A DNA stretch of 64,000 nucleotides from Buchnera aphidicola (Pemphigus populi) (lineage in GTDB: Bacteria > Pseudomonadota > Gammaproteobacteria > Enterobacterales > Enterobacteriaceae), in NCBI RefSeq assembly GCF_964058935.1, contig NZ_OZ060372.1, positions 434,001 through 498,000 on the forward strand, read 5' to 3'. The notes beneath the pieces are model-generated. The model saw only the letters and a program-made list of their open reading frames with translations. It searched no databases and was not told the DNA's origin. Position numbers and translations under genes: made by a program. This document shows, piece by piece, positions 54,615 to 64,000 of this stretch (its first letter is position 1; each line of letters opens with the position of its first letter).

Positions 54615-55232
54615 TTAGACAATACCGATTAAATATACAAAAGTAAATATACAAATCCATACTAAATCTAAAAAATGCCAAAACAAACCAAGACATGCGA
54701 TACGAATACATATTATTCGTGATAGACCAAATTTTATAATCTGAGATATCATAACTAAAATCCAAATAATACCAAAAAAGACATGTATGCCATGAAGTCC
54801 TATTAATGTAAAAAAAGCAGATAAAAATCCACTACGATTAGGACCGTAATCTTTCATAATTAAAGTATAAAATTCGAATAGTTCTAAAATAACAAAACCT
54901 AAACCAAAAACAGACGTAATAAATAAAGCAATAATACTATACATTAATTTTTTTTTATGTACTAAAATCTTTACCATTCCATAAAAAACAGTACTAAACA
55001 ATAACAACATAGTTTCTAAGACTAAAAAAGACAATTGAAAAATATCTTTTCCAATAGGACCATCTGATACATTATCAACCATAACAAAATAAACAGAAAA
55101 CATTGTTGCAAAAATAATACAATCACTAACTAAGTATAACCAAAAACCAAATATTTTTTTCAATCCTGTTGTATCATCCACATATTTTTTTTTCCTTATA
55201 CTAATAGTATTAATTGAATTATTGATTGTCAT
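54615..55232 (-). CDS. cyoC: Cytochrome bo ubiquinol oxidase subunit III
   Basis: 205 residues (E. coli 204), five membrane helices, heme-copper oxidase subunit III family. [17 protein letters not shown] near residue 30 and the helix with [18 protein letters not shown] near residue 140 are characteristic. The start overlaps the cyoB stop by 4 bases (ATGA), so translation is coupled. A Met-rich out-of-frame reading inside it is not a gene. Confidence 0.95.
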   Translation of the reverse strand: MTINNSINTISIRKKKYVDDTTGLKKIFGFWLYLVSDCIIFATMFSVYFVMVDNVSDGPIGKDIFQLSFLVLETMLLLFSTVFYGMVKILVHKKKLMYSIIALFITSVFGLGFVILELFEFYTLIMKDYGPNRSGFLSAFFTLIGLHGIHVFFGIIWILVMISQIIKFGLSRIICIRIACLGLFWHFLDLVWICIFTFVYLIGIV

Positions 55233-57211
55233 TTCAAACCTACTTTATTTAAATTTTTTAAACGTTCATTTTCAATTTTTTCGACTTGTTCTGCAGATAT
55301 TGTATAATGAATACCATGTTTAAAACTTTTTAAAATTAATAAATAAATAATAAATACCAGAGAAAAAAAAGATAACCACCACATATTCCAAACTACAGAA
55401 AATCCAAACAATAAAGAAAAAAAACTAATGAAGATACCAAAACCAGTATTTTTAGGCATTCTAATTTTAGAATAAATAATTTCTTCTAAATTATTTTTTT
55501 TTGATTTTTTCATCCTCCAAAATTCATCTCTACTATGTACTGTAGGAATTTTAGCAAAATTATATACAGGTGGTGGAGAAGATGTTGACCATTCTAATGT
55601 ACGTCCTTCCCATGGATCTCCTGTCAAGTCTAAATAATTTTGTGAATTACGAATAGAAGTATAGAACTGAAAAATTTGACAGATTATTCCTATCATAATC
55701 AAAAATACACCGAAAGCTGCTACAAGTAACATTAAATGAAATTCAGGATCAATATTTTGACTGATACGACGAGTCATACCCATAAAACCTAAAAAATATA
55801 GTGGCATAAAAGCTATAAAAAAACCTATAAACCAAAACCAAAATGCACGTTTACCCCAAATTTCATCTAAAGTAAATCCAAATAATTTTGGAAACCAATA
55901 TGTAATTCCAGCAAAACAACCAAAAACAACACCACCTATGATAACATTATGAAAATGGGCAACTAAAAATAAACTATTATGTAATACAAAATCTGCTGCC
56001 GGTAAGGACAGCAATACCCCTGTCATACCACCAATTGAAAAAGTAATCAAAAATCCCATAGTCCACATCATAGAGGAATGCATGTAAATACGACCTTCAT
56101 ACATAGTAAACAACCAATTAAATATTTTAACTCCTGTCGGTATGGCTATAATCATCGTTGTAATACCAAAAAATAAATTGACATTAGCACCTGCACCCAT
56201 AGTAAAAAAATGATGTAACCACACAATAAATGATAAGATTGTAATGACAATTGTTGCCCAAATAAGAGAATGATACCCAAATAAAGATTTTTTAGAAAAA
56301 GTAGATACAACTTCAGAAAATATACCAAATACCGGTAGCACTAAAATATATACTTCAGGATGACCCCAAATCCAAATTAAATTAATGTACATCATAACGT
56401 TACCACCTAGCTCATTAGTAAAAAAATGAAAACTTAGATAACGATCCAAAGCTAGTAAGAACAGGGTAAGAGTTAAAACTGGAAAAGATACAAGCATTAA
56501 TACATTGGTACATAAAGCTGTCCATGTAAAAACCGGCATCTTAAACATTGTCATTCCTGATGCTCTCATTTTTAATATTGTAACTAAAAAATTAATAGCA
56601 GTTAAAGTTGTTCCTATTCCAGAAATTTGTATACTCCAAATCCAATAATCAACACCAACACCTGGACTATATTGAATACCAGATAATGGTGGATATGCTA
56701 ACCAACCAGTTTGCGCAAATTCACCTATACCTAAAGATAAATTAATCAAAATAGCAGAGCTAGCAGTTAACCAAAAACTTAAATTATTAAGAAAAGGAAA
56801 TGCAACATCACGAGCTCCAATTTGTAAAGGAACTACTAAATTTATCAAACCTATAACTAACGGCATAGCTACAAAAAAAATCATAATTACACCATGTGCA
56901 GTAAAAATTTGATCATAATGATGTGGAGGCAAAAAACCAGCATGACCAGATGATGCCAAAACTTGTTGAATACGCATCATTACTGCATCAACAAAACCAC
57001 GAAATAACATAATAAATGAAAGAATAATATACATTACAGCGATTCTTTTATGATCAACAGAAGTTAACCATTCTAACCATAAGTATTTCCACTTTCTAAA
57101 ATAAGTTAATATAACTGAAATAAATAAAATAATGAAAATAATAATAGAATAAGTAACCATAATAATAGGTTCATTATATGGCACAGCATCTAATGTTAAT
57201 TTGCCAAACAT
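55229..57211 (-). CDS. cyoB: Cytochrome bo ubiquinol oxidase subunit I
   Basis: The catalytic subunit: oxidises ubiquinol, reduces oxygen and pumps protons. 660 residues (E. coli 663), about fifteen membrane helices. Heme and copper ligands are all visible: [10 protein letters not shown] (low-spin heme His), [12 protein letters not shown] (CuB His and the cross-linked Tyr), [10 protein letters not shown] (two CuB His), and [12 protein letters not shown] (His for high-spin and low-spin heme). The proton-channel Lys is in the helix of [13 protein letters not shown] and following. Intact and apparently functional. Confidence 0.97.
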   Translation of the reverse strand: MFGKLTLDAVPYNEPIIMVTYSIIIFIILFISVILTYFRKWKYLWLEWLTSVDHKRIAVMYIILSFIMLFRGFVDAVMMRIQQVLASSGHAGFLPPHHYDQIFTAHGVIMIFFVAMPLVIGLINLVVPLQIGARDVAFPFLNNLSFWLTASSAILINLSLGIGEFAQTGWLAYPPLSGIQYSPGVGVDYWIWSIQISGIGTTLTAINFLVTILKMRASGMTMFKMPVFTWTALCTNVLMLVSFPVLTLTLFLLALDRYLSFHFFTNELGGNVMMYINLIWIWGHPEVYILVLPVFGIFSEVVSTFSKKSLFGYHSLIWATIVITILSFIVWLHHFFTMGAGANVNLFFGITTMIIAIPTGVKIFNWLFTMYEGRIYMHSSMMWTMGFLITFSIGGMTGVLLSLPAADFVLHNSLFLVAHFHNVIIGGVVFGCFAGITYWFPKLFGFTLDEIWGKRAFWFWFIGFFIAFMPLYFLGFMGMTRRISQNIDPEFHLMLLVAAFGVFLIMIGIICQIFQFYTSIRNSQNYLDLTGDPWEGRTLEWSTSSPPPVYNFAKIPTVHSRDEFWRMKKSKKNNLEEIIYSKIRMPKNTGFGIFISFFSLLFGFSVVWNMWWLSFFSLVFIIYLLILKSFKHGIHYTISAEQVEKIENERLKNLNKVGLK

Positions 57212-57283
57212 ATTTTTTCCTTAAACTTAATATGTACCATTAATAATGGTATATTTTTAACTTTTAATTAATATAAAAAATAT

Positions 57284-58126
57284 TTATTTTTTAAATTGAC
57301 TCATAATTTGCAAGAATAAATTTCTATTCACATGAGAAAAATATTGAACAAAAACTTTATTTTTTGATTCAGCAACATAATGAAACATTTTCATAGTATT
57401 TAATGTATAAGGAGATTTTTTAATATTTTTTATCCATGTATTAAATAATTCTCTATTTTTGCTAGCTAAAACTGAAAATTTCATATCAGAGAAACCAGAT
57501 CCACTATAGTTAGCAGAAAATCCTTTATAACTACCCGATTCATTAGCTAATAAATATACCTTGGTTTGCATCCCTGCCATTGCATATATTTGACTTCCGA
57601 GAGCAGGAATAAAAAAAGAATTCATGACTGAATTTGAAGTCACTCGAAATATTATAGGTGTCTCAATAGGAAATGACACTTCATTAACAGTAGCAATATC
57701 ATATTCAGGATATATAAATAACCATTTCCAATCTAAGGCTACCACATCTATTTCTATTGGTTTTATTAAAGAATGTATGGGTTTACTCGGTTCTAGTTTA
57801 TAAGTAGATATCCAGGATAGGTAGGCAAGAAAGAAAATAATTAAAATAGGAATAGTCCAAATTAGAATTTCTATTCTATGAGATTTATCCCAATTTGGAC
57901 TATATTGTGCATTTATATTTGATGAACGATATTTCCATATGAAAAATAAAGTCATAAAAATTACTGGCACAATTATCAGTAACATCATAAAAAAAGAAGT
58001 TAAAATTAAGTAACTTTGTTCCGTTGATACATAACCTTTAGGATTCAATATAGAACTTTGACAACCACTTAAAAATAAAAAAGAACTAATTAATAATAAA
58101 ATCCAAAAAATTTTTTTTGTTTTCAT
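57284..58126 (-). CDS. cyoA: Cytochrome bo ubiquinol oxidase subunit II (lipoprotein)
   Basis: 280 residues (E. coli 315). It begins with a lipoprotein signal (positively charged MKTKK, hydrophobic core, lipobox LSGC with Cys at about 22), then two membrane helices (about 40-65 and 85-110) and a periplasmic cupredoxin-like domain (DVVALDWKWLFIYPE; SNSVMNSFFIPALGSQIYAM) that lacks CuA ligands, as usual for quinol oxidases. It would need Lgt for lipid attachment, yet lgt here has two frameshifts. First gene of the operon. Confidence 0.96.
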   Translation of the reverse strand: MKTKKIFWILLLISSFLFLSGCQSSILNPKGYVSTEQSYLILTSFFMMLLIIVPVIFMTLFFIWKYRSSNINAQYSPNWDKSHRIEILIWTIPILIIFFLAYLSWISTYKLEPSKPIHSLIKPIEIDVVALDWKWLFIYPEYDIATVNEVSFPIETPIIFRVTSNSVMNSFFIPALGSQIYAMAGMQTKVYLLANESGSYKGFSANYSGSGFSDMKFSVLASKNRELFNTWIKNIKKSPYTLNTMKMFHYVAESKNKVFVQYFSHVNRNLFLQIMSQFKK

Positions 58127-58187
58127 TACTGTTTATTTGAGAACCTCAATGAAAAATACTAGTATGTAAATTATATTTTTAAAAAAA

Positions 58188-58215
58188 ATAATAATATCTT
58201 ATAAAATATTGACAA
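58188..58215 (-). promoter_or_regulatory. Candidate promoter of the cyo operon
   Basis: On the minus strand, TTGTCA (58210-58215) and TATTAT (58188-58193), each one base from consensus, with a 16-base spacer, about 60 bases upstream of cyoA. On the plus strand the overlapping TTGACA (58209-58214) could serve bolA, with TATAAA 19 bases on. The rest of the cyoA-bolA gap (58127-58443) shows nothing else. Chance matches are common at this composition. Confidence 0.35.
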
Positions 58216-58443
58216 TTGCGATATCAATATTACTATAAAGTGTTTTCATATATTTTATGTATAAATAATATCTTAAAATATATACCATCCATTTAATACT
58301 CATAATAATTTCAATATAAAATTATAATTTTTAATTATCATTAAATATAATTATTTTTTATAAAATATGTTAGAAACAATAAATTAAAACTAACATACAC
58401 ATGTTAAACAACATAACTAATTAAAAAACAATAAGAAAAAAAT

Positions 58444-58770
58444 ATGATAAAGTATAAAATACTAAAAGAATTAAACAAGAGATTTGGTAAAAAAAATATT
58501 ATTATATATGATGAAAGTAAAAAACATAAATTTTTAAATAGACAATCAAGTCATTTTAATATTACAGTTATTAGCGATGAATTTACTGAGAAAAGTTTAA
58601 CCATTAGACATAAAATAATTTATAATTTATTATTAAATATAATTTATAAATACAATATTCATGCAATATCATTGCATACTTATACAAAATCTGAATTTTT
58701 AAATGTAAAAAATAATGATATTATATCGCCTAATTGTATAAAAAAAAGTAATATACATAAAGATCATTAG
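58444..58770 (+). CDS. bolA: BolA-family protein
   Basis: 108 residues (E. coli 105). BolA proteins pair with monothiol glutaredoxins to handle Fe-S clusters and also act as stationary-phase regulators in E. coli. Signature: DESKKHKFLN near residue 24, SSHFNITVISDEF, and the helix-turn part RHKIIYNLL with NIHAISLHTYTKSEF. The last six codons and the stop lie inside the left arm of a strong hairpin. It is divergent from cyoA and precedes clpP, as in E. coli, with tig missing between. Confidence 0.93.
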   Translation: MIKYKILKELNKRFGKKNIIIYDESKKHKFLNRQSSHFNITVISDEFTEKSLTIRHKIIYNLLLNIIYKYNIHAISLHTYTKSEFLNVKNNDIISPNCIKKSNIHKDH

Positions 58771-58789
58771 AATAATGATCTTTATGTAT
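58753..58789 (+). terminator. Hairpin overlapping the end of bolA
   Basis: A perfect 17-base stem (58753-58769 with 58773-58789) with loop GAA. The left arm includes the last codons and most of the TAG stop of bolA. The T run behind it is interrupted (TTCT), so termination may be partial; it may also protect the bolA mRNA end. Confidence 0.6.
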
Positions 58790-59552
58790 TTCTATTAATC
58801 TTCAAGTCATATTTTTCTTATTTATTATTTTTATTAATTTATTATTTTTTAATTAATATTAATTGACGATATAGGTATTTTAAAAATTAAAATATAAAAA
58901 AATAACATAAAAAATTATTAATTGATTTTAATATCATGACAATAATATTGATATTTATATAATGTTAAAATAATTTTTTTATAAAAACTAATTTTAAAAT
59001 GCCAAATCATAATACGTAAGATTTGATATATCTCATCCTATTGATTCTAATATTCATAAAAAAGAAAAAATATATTCAAATAAAATCCATAATATATGCC
59101 ATATAACATAAAAAATTAACACAATTTTATTCAACACTGAGTAATTCAGTTATCACTTCTTAATAAAGAAGTATATTAATAAAAATATTAGCACTACTGA
59201 TCATGTGTATTAAAATAGTATATCATCTTTTAAAAAATTTTTAACACATAAAATAATAAAAATATCAGTAATATCAAACTAAAAATTAACTGTAACCAAA
59301 ATTACTATAATGACGTATATAATTTTAATATTTATAAATAATTATATAAAAATATTTATGTATTAAAGTATCCTGCAAAAATTTAATAATGTTAGATACA
59401 TAAAACTTATATATAAAACTATATCCAATATTTGTTTTTATGTATCAAAAAATATATTTTTTTTTAAAAAATATATTCAATATAATAAATAAAAATTAAA
59501 ACTATTTAATATTCTGAAAGCTAATTTTAAAAAAATATTTTTGGAGCACATC
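58790..59552. other. Gene-free stretch between bolA and clpP (site of the missing tig)
   Basis: About 760 bases. E. coli has the trigger factor gene here. I find no recognisable piece of it on either strand, only A+T-rich DNA with small palindromes (for example ACTTCTT/AAGAAGT at 59155-59172). The clpP promoter should lie at its right end. Confidence 0.5.
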
Positions 59553-60164
59553 ATGTTTTACAAAAAAAATACAAATCATATGAATTTGATCCCTATTGTC
59601 GTAGAAAAAAATTCAAAAGGAGAGCGTGCCTATGATATCTATTCGCGTCTTTTAAAAGAAAGAATAATATTTATTACAGGAAATATTGAAGATCATGTCG
59701 CTAATCTTATTGTAGCACAAATGTTATTTTTAGAAGCTGATAATCCTGAAAAAGACATTAATTTATATATTAATTCTCCAGGTGGAGTTGTTACAGCAGG
59801 AATGTCTATTTATGATACTATGCAGTTTGTAAAACCTAATATCAGTACTATTTGTATGGGTCAAGCGTGTTCAATGGGTGCATTATTATTAGCAACCGGA
59901 GAAAAAGGAAAAAGATTTTGTTTACCTAATTCTAGAGTTATGATTCATCAACCCTTAGGGGGATATCAAGGACAGGCATCTGATATTATCATACATGCTC
60001 ATGAAATTATAAAAATAAAAAAAAGAATGAACGAAATTATCGCTTTACATACTGGAAATTCTATTAAAAAGATAAATAAAGATACTGAAAGGGATTATTT
60101 TCTTTCAGCATCAGAAGCAGTCAATTATGGTTTAGTTGATTCAATATTGACTCATCGAAAATAA
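59553..60164 (+). CDS. clpP: ATP-dependent Clp protease proteolytic subunit
   Basis: A serine protease forming the 14-subunit chamber used by ClpX. Start chosen at ATG 59553 (MFYKKNTNH), 6 bases after a GGAG binding site, giving 203 residues; an in-frame TTG at 59541 lies ahead of that site and is unlikely. The catalytic triad is complete: Ser in [12 protein letters not shown], His in VMIHQPLGG, Asp in KDTERDYF. The oligomer motif [12 protein letters not shown] is present. It precedes clpX by 114 bases. Confidence 0.97.
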   Translation: MFYKKNTNHMNLIPIVVEKNSKGERAYDIYSRLLKERIIFITGNIEDHVANLIVAQMLFLEADNPEKDINLYINSPGGVVTAGMSIYDTMQFVKPNISTICMGQACSMGALLLATGEKGKRFCLPNSRVMIHQPLGGYQGQASDIIIHAHEIIKIKKRMNEIIALHTGNSIKKINKDTERDYFLSASEAVNYGLVDSILTHRK

Positions 60165-60278
60165 AATATCTATTTCTATAATATAATTTATTTGTCAATA
60201 ACATTACATATTAAATATTAATTTAATCTATAATAGTTTTAAGTAAAAGAGTTAATAATATAAAAAAGAGATTAATTC

Positions 60279-61532
60279 ATGTCTGATAAAAGAAAAAACG
60301 ACACTGAAAAGCTACTATACTGTTCTTTTTGCGGGAAAGATCAAAAAAAAGTACTAAAACTAATCGCTGGACCTTCAGTATATATTTGTAATGAATGTAT
60401 TACATTATGTAATGATATTATCAAAGAAGAGATCAAAGATACATCCGCAAAAAATGATATCAAACCCTTACCTACTCCTCATATAATTAAAAAACACTTA
60501 GATAATTACGTAATTGGACAAAATAAAACAAAAAAAATATTATCAGTTTCCGTTTATAATCATTATAAAAAAATTAGTTATATTAACAATAATAATAATA
60601 TTGAATTAGGAAAAAGCAATATACTATTAATTGGTCCGACGGGTAGCGGAAAAACTTTGCTAGCAGAAACACTAGCGAAGTTACTAGATGTACCTTTTGC
60701 AATAGCTGATGCCACTACTTTAACAGAAGCTGGATATGTGGGAGAAGACGTAGAAAATATTATTCAAAAACTATTACAAAAGTGTAATTATAATATAAAA
60801 AAAGCTCAAATTGGTATCATTTACATAGATGAAATAGATAAAATATCAAGAAAATCAGATAATCCTTCTATTACTAGAGATGTATCTGGAGAAGGAGTAC
60901 AACAAGCTTTATTGAAATTAATAGAAGGAACTATAGCATCAATTCCACCTAAAGGTGGTAGGAAACATCCTCAGCAAGAATTTTTGCAAGTAGATACATC
61001 CAAAATACTATTTATTTGTGGAGGTACGTTTCCTGGTTTAGATAAAGTTATTTCCGAAAGAACAGAAATAGATATTGGTATTGGTTTTGGTGCAATTATA
61101 AAAAACCAATATAAAAAAAATCAAAATAAAAAATTATTAGAAAAAATAAAACCAGAAGACTTAATTAAATTTGGATTAATTCCAGAATTTATAGGACGAC
61201 TACCTATTATTAGTGTTCTAAATGAATTAAATCAAGAAGCACTGATTAAAATTCTAAAAGAACCTAAAAATGCTTTAATAAAACAATACCAAACTTTATT
61301 TAAACTAGAAGGAGTTGAATTAGAGTTTCATGACGAAGCAATTATAGCTATCGCAAAAAAAGCTAAAACTAGAAAAATAGGAGCTCGAGGTTTACGTTCA
61401 ATTATTGAAAATATTTTACTTGACACTATGTACGAATTACCTTCTATGAGAAATATAAAAAAAATAGTGATTAATAAATCAGTAGTACAAGGTATAACAT
61501 TACCATTACTGATAAATAATAATCATACATGA
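60279..61532 (+). CDS. clpX: ATP-dependent Clp protease ATP-binding subunit
   Basis: An AAA+ unfoldase feeding substrates to ClpP. 417 residues (E. coli 424). The N-terminal zinc domain has four Cys (CSFCGKDQ ... CNECITLC); Walker [15 protein letters not shown] near residue 117, Walker [11 protein letters not shown] near residue 180, the pore loop [10 protein letters not shown], sensor region [10 protein letters not shown], and the ClpP-docking loop IGIGFGAII with the IGF tripeptide. Intact. A compact terminator follows. Confidence 0.97.
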   Translation: MSDKRKNDTEKLLYCSFCGKDQKKVLKLIAGPSVYICNECITLCNDIIKEEIKDTSAKNDIKPLPTPHIIKKHLDNYVIGQNKTKKILSVSVYNHYKKISYINNNNNIELGKSNILLIGPTGSGKTLLAETLAKLLDVPFAIADATTLTEAGYVGEDVENIIQKLLQKCNYNIKKAQIGIIYIDEIDKISRKSDNPSITRDVSGEGVQQALLKLIEGTIASIPPKGGRKHPQQEFLQVDTSKILFICGGTFPGLDKVISERTEIDIGIGFGAIIKNQYKKNQNKKLLEKIKPEDLIKFGLIPEFIGRLPIISVLNELNQEALIKILKEPKNALIKQYQTLFKLEGVELEFHDEAIIAIAKKAKTRKIGARGLRSIIENILLDTMYELPSMRNIKKIVINKSVVQGITLPLLINNNHT

Positions 61533-61580
61533 GAAAATACCTCATGAATCATAAATAAAAAATACCTAGTAATCTTATTA

Positions 61581-61607
61581 GAAAGGGGGAATACCCCTTT
61601 CATTTTT
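61581..61607 (+). terminator. Rho-independent terminator behind clpX
   Basis: GAAAGGGG (61581-61588) pairs with CCCCTTTC (61594-61601) around a 5-base loop, followed by ATTTTTT. The G+C content of this stem is exceptional for the window, which makes the call firm. It should separate clpPX from lon. Confidence 0.85.
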
Positions 61608-61729
61608 TCATTACGCATCATTGAATATCCAATATTTATTACTATATACTCACCATATACCATAAAATTTACATTCACCCATTATTAAATATAGCTCTAA
61701 AAGAAAAAATAAAACTCAGAGAAAAACTT

Positions 61730-64000
61730 ATGAATCGTACATCTTCCGAACAGATCGAAATTCCCGTATTACCATTACGCGATGTTGTAGTGTATCCGCA
61801 TATGGTCATTCCGCTATTTGTAGGTCGTGAAAAATCAATTAAATGTATCGAAGCATCTATGTCACAAGATAAAAAAATTATGCTGGTTTCACAAAAAGAA
61901 GCATCAATAGATGAACCACAAGTCGATGATTTATTCACCGTAGGAACTATTGCTTCTATTTTACAAATGTTAAAATTGCCAGATGGTACTATTAAAGTAC
62001 TAGTAGAAGGGTTACAACGTGCAAAAATAAATAAATTAACTAGTAATGAACATTACTTTATTTCAGAAATAGAATTAATTAATACTCCGAAAATCCATAA
62101 TAAAGAACAAAAAGTACTAGTACGAACAACTATTAATCAATTTGAATCATATATTCAACTTAATAAAAAAATCCCACCTGAAATATTAAATTCACTTAAT
62201 AATATCGATAATGCTGCCAGACTAGCAGACACAATGGCTGCACATATGCCTCTTAAATTATCTGATAAACAAGCAATATTAGAAATCCCTAACATTAATA
62301 AAAGATTAGAGTTTTTAATGGCTATTATGGAATCAGAAATAGATTTGTTGCAAGTGGAAAAAAAAATACGCAATCGCGTAAAAAAACAAATGGAGAAAAG
62401 TCAACGAGAATATTATCTCAACGAACAAATGAAAGCCATTCAAAAAGAACTAGGAGAAATGGATGAAACTCCTGACGAAAATGAAGTCTTAAAAAGGAAA
62501 ATTAATGCTGCAAAAATGCCAAAAGAAGCAAAAACAAAAACTAAATCTGAATTACAGAAATTGAGATTAATGTCACCTATGTCCGCAGAAGCTACTGTTA
62601 TTCGAAGCTATATAGATTGGATGATTCAAGTACCCTGGCATTTAAGAAGTAAAATTAAAAAAAACATTCAAATTGCTCAAGCAACACTAGATAAAGACCA
62701 TTTTGGATTAGAAAAAGTTAAAGAAAGAATTCTAGAATATTTAGCTGTACAAAATAGAATTAGCAAAATAAAAGGACCAATTTTATGTTTAGTAGGTCCT
62801 CCTGGAGTAGGTAAAACTTCTTTAGGAAAATCCATTGCTAAAGCAACAGGAAGGAAATATATTAGAATGGCTTTAGGTGGTATAAGAGATGAAGCTGAAA
62901 TAAGAGGTCATCGTCGCACATATATTGGATCTATGCCTGGAAAGATAATTCAAAAAATGGCTAAAATAGGAGTAAAAAATCCTCTTTTCTTGCTAGATGA
63001 AATAGACAAAATGTCCTGTGATATCAGAGTAGATCCTGCATCTGCTTTATTAGAAGTATTAGACCCAGAACAAAATATTGCCTTTAATGATCATTATTTA
63101 GAAATAGACTACGATCTTTCTGATGTGATGTTTGTAGCTACTTCTAATTCTATTAATATTCCTGCACCTTTACTTGATAGAATGGAAATAATTTATCTTT
63201 CTGGATACACAGAAAATGAAAAGTTAAATATAGCTAAGGCATATTTAAAACCAAAACAAATACAAGAAAATGCTTTGAATTCAAAAGAACTGAAAATATC
63301 AGATAATGCCATTATGAATATTATTCGTTATTATACGAGAGAAGCAGGAGTAAGAAATCTTGAAAGAGAGCTATCCAAAATATGTCGTAAAACGGTCAAA
63401 AATTTAGTACTTAATAAATCACTAAAAAAAGTTAAAGTCACCTGTAATAACCTAAAAAAATATCTTGGTGTTCAAAGATTTGACTATGGTAAGTCAGGAG
63501 ATAAAAATCAAATTGGACAAGTAATAGGGTTGGCTTGGACAGAAGCTGGTGGTGATTTACTTACAATCGAAACTACTTGCGTATCTGGAAAAGGAAAGCT
63601 TACCTATACTGGATCTCTAGGCGAGGTAATGAAGGAATCTATTCAAGCAGCTTTAACGGTAGTCAGAGCTCAGGCAAAAAAACTAGGAATAAAAAAAGAT
63701 TTTTACGAGAAACATGACATACACGTCCACGTTCCAGAAGGCGCTACTCCAAAAGATGGACCTAGTGCAGGCATAGCAATGTGTACAGCTATTGTTTCAT
63801 CTCTTACAAAAAATCCTGTTCGTGCTGATGTTGCGATGACCGGAGAAATTACTCTACGAGGTGAAGTACTAACCATAGGTGGACTGAAAGAAAAATTGTT
63901 AGCTGCTCATCGCGGCGGAGTAAAAAAAGTATTAATTCCTCATGAAAATAAGCGAGATTTAGAAGAAATACCAAAAAATATTATTTCAGGTTTATTAATA
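61730..64000 (+). CDS. lon: ATP-dependent protease Lon, 5' part (continues past the window)
   Basis: 757 codons in one open frame from ATG 61730 ([18 protein letters not shown]) to the window edge; E. coli Lon has 784, so only the last few dozen are missing. In order: the N-terminal substrate domain, the coiled-coil region ([20 protein letters not shown]), Walker [14 protein letters not shown], Walker [11 protein letters not shown], and the protease domain with the catalytic dyad Ser (DGPSAGIAM) and Lys ([12 protein letters not shown]). Unusually conserved and less A+T-biased than its neighbours. No heat-shock promoter could be identified upstream. Confidence 0.97.
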   Translation, partial: MNRTSSEQIEIPVLPLRDVVVYPHMVIPLFVGREKSIKCIEASMSQDKKIMLVSQKEASIDEPQVDDLFTVGTIASILQMLKLPDGTIKVLVEGLQRAKINKLTSNEHYFISEIELINTPKIHNKEQKVLVRTTINQFESYIQLNKKIPPEILNSLNNIDNAARLADTMAAHMPLKLSDKQAILEIPNINKRLEFLMAIMESEIDLLQVEKKIRNRVKKQMEKSQREYYLNEQMKAIQKELGEMDETPDENEVLKRKINAAKMPKEAKTKTKSELQKLRLMSPMSAEATVIRSYIDWMIQVPWHLRSKIKKNIQIAQATLDKDHFGLEKVKERILEYLAVQNRISKIKGPILCLVGPPGVGKTSLGKSIAKATGRKYIRMALGGIRDEAEIRGHRRTYIGSMPGKIIQKMAKIGVKNPLFLLDEIDKMSCDIRVDPASALLEVLDPEQNIAFNDHYLEIDYDLSDVMFVATSNSINIPAPLLDRMEIIYLSGYTENEKLNIAKAYLKPKQIQENALNSKELKISDNAIMNIIRYYTREAGVRNLERELSKICRKTVKNLVLNKSLKKVKVTCNNLKKYLGVQRFDYGKSGDKNQIGQVIGLAWTEAGGDLLTIETTCVSGKGKLTYTGSLGEVMKESIQAALTVVRAQAKKLGIKKDFYEKHDIHVHVPEGATPKDGPSAGIAMCTAIVSSLTKNPVRADVAMTGEITLRGEVLTIGGLKEKLLAAHRGGVKKVLIPHENKRDLEEIPKNIISGLLI

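Noticed and set aside
54574..54765. Small Met- and Tyr-rich frame across the cyoC-cyoD junction
   Set aside because: Out of frame with both conserved genes; a by-product of coding.

Overview
The window looks like a piece of the chromosome of Buchnera aphidicola (Gammaproteobacteria), the obligate intracellular symbiont of aphids, or a very close relative. Base composition is extremely A+T-rich, proteins are full of Lys, Asn and Ile, and nearly every gene is a recognisable E. coli orthologue in a strongly reduced set. Short runs of E. coli gene order survive: cysJIH; polA-engB; prfB-lysS; lgt-thyA; miaB-ybeY-ybeX-leuS-holA; asd/yhgN; pgk-fbaA-mscS; recC-recB-recD; cyoABCDE; bolA-clpP-clpX-lon. 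I see no mobile elements, phage genes or CRISPR arrays. Species-level assignment is not possible from this window.

Layout. 1-3869: sulfate assimilation on the minus strand (cysJ, cysI, start of cysH). 4184-6721: mutS. 7116-9773: polA, split into a 5' nuclease part and a Klenow-like part. 9840-15758: engB, typA, gmk, ygfZ, prfB. 15767-20432: lysS, lysA, a twice-frameshifted lgt, thyA. 20648-28343: miaB, ybeY, ybeX, leuS, holA, a decayed nadD, tusA. 28374-31206: glpE, asd, yhgN. 31768-35270: pgk, fbaA, mscS. 35365-44090: recC, recB, recD. 44183-51780: a decaying zone with argA and thiL pseudogenes, the initiator tRNA, ribH, ribD, nusB and long gene-free stretches. 51781-58126: yajR, tusE and the cytochrome bo oxidase operon. 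58444-64000: bolA, clpP, clpX and the first 757 codons of lon.

How the genes fit together. The set covers amino-acid provision (cysJIH for cysteine; asd and lysA for lysine and the wall precursor diaminopimelate), riboflavin synthesis (ribH, ribD), glycolysis (pgk, fbaA), respiration (cyo), translation and tRNA modification (miaB with its probable helper ygfZ; tusA and tusE of the thiouridine sulfur relay), proteolysis (clpXP, lon) and DNA maintenance (mutS, polA, holA, recBCD).

The most striking pattern is eight frame breaks in seven otherwise well-conserved genes (polA leader, lgt twice, ybeY, holA, recC, recD leader, tusE leader). All lie at or beside homopolymer runs, mostly 9-10 A, and seven of the eight would be repaired by one extra base. 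Polymerase slippage at such runs is known to rescue genes in insect endosymbionts; homopolymer sequencing error is the main alternative. Other notable points: polA is cleanly split in two and its proofreading site has lost all four acidic residues; the LeuRS editing pocket is degenerate; the RF2 autoregulatory frameshift is gone; argA, thiL and nadD are pseudogenes; and several convergent gene pairs or gene ends carry unusually long perfect hairpins.
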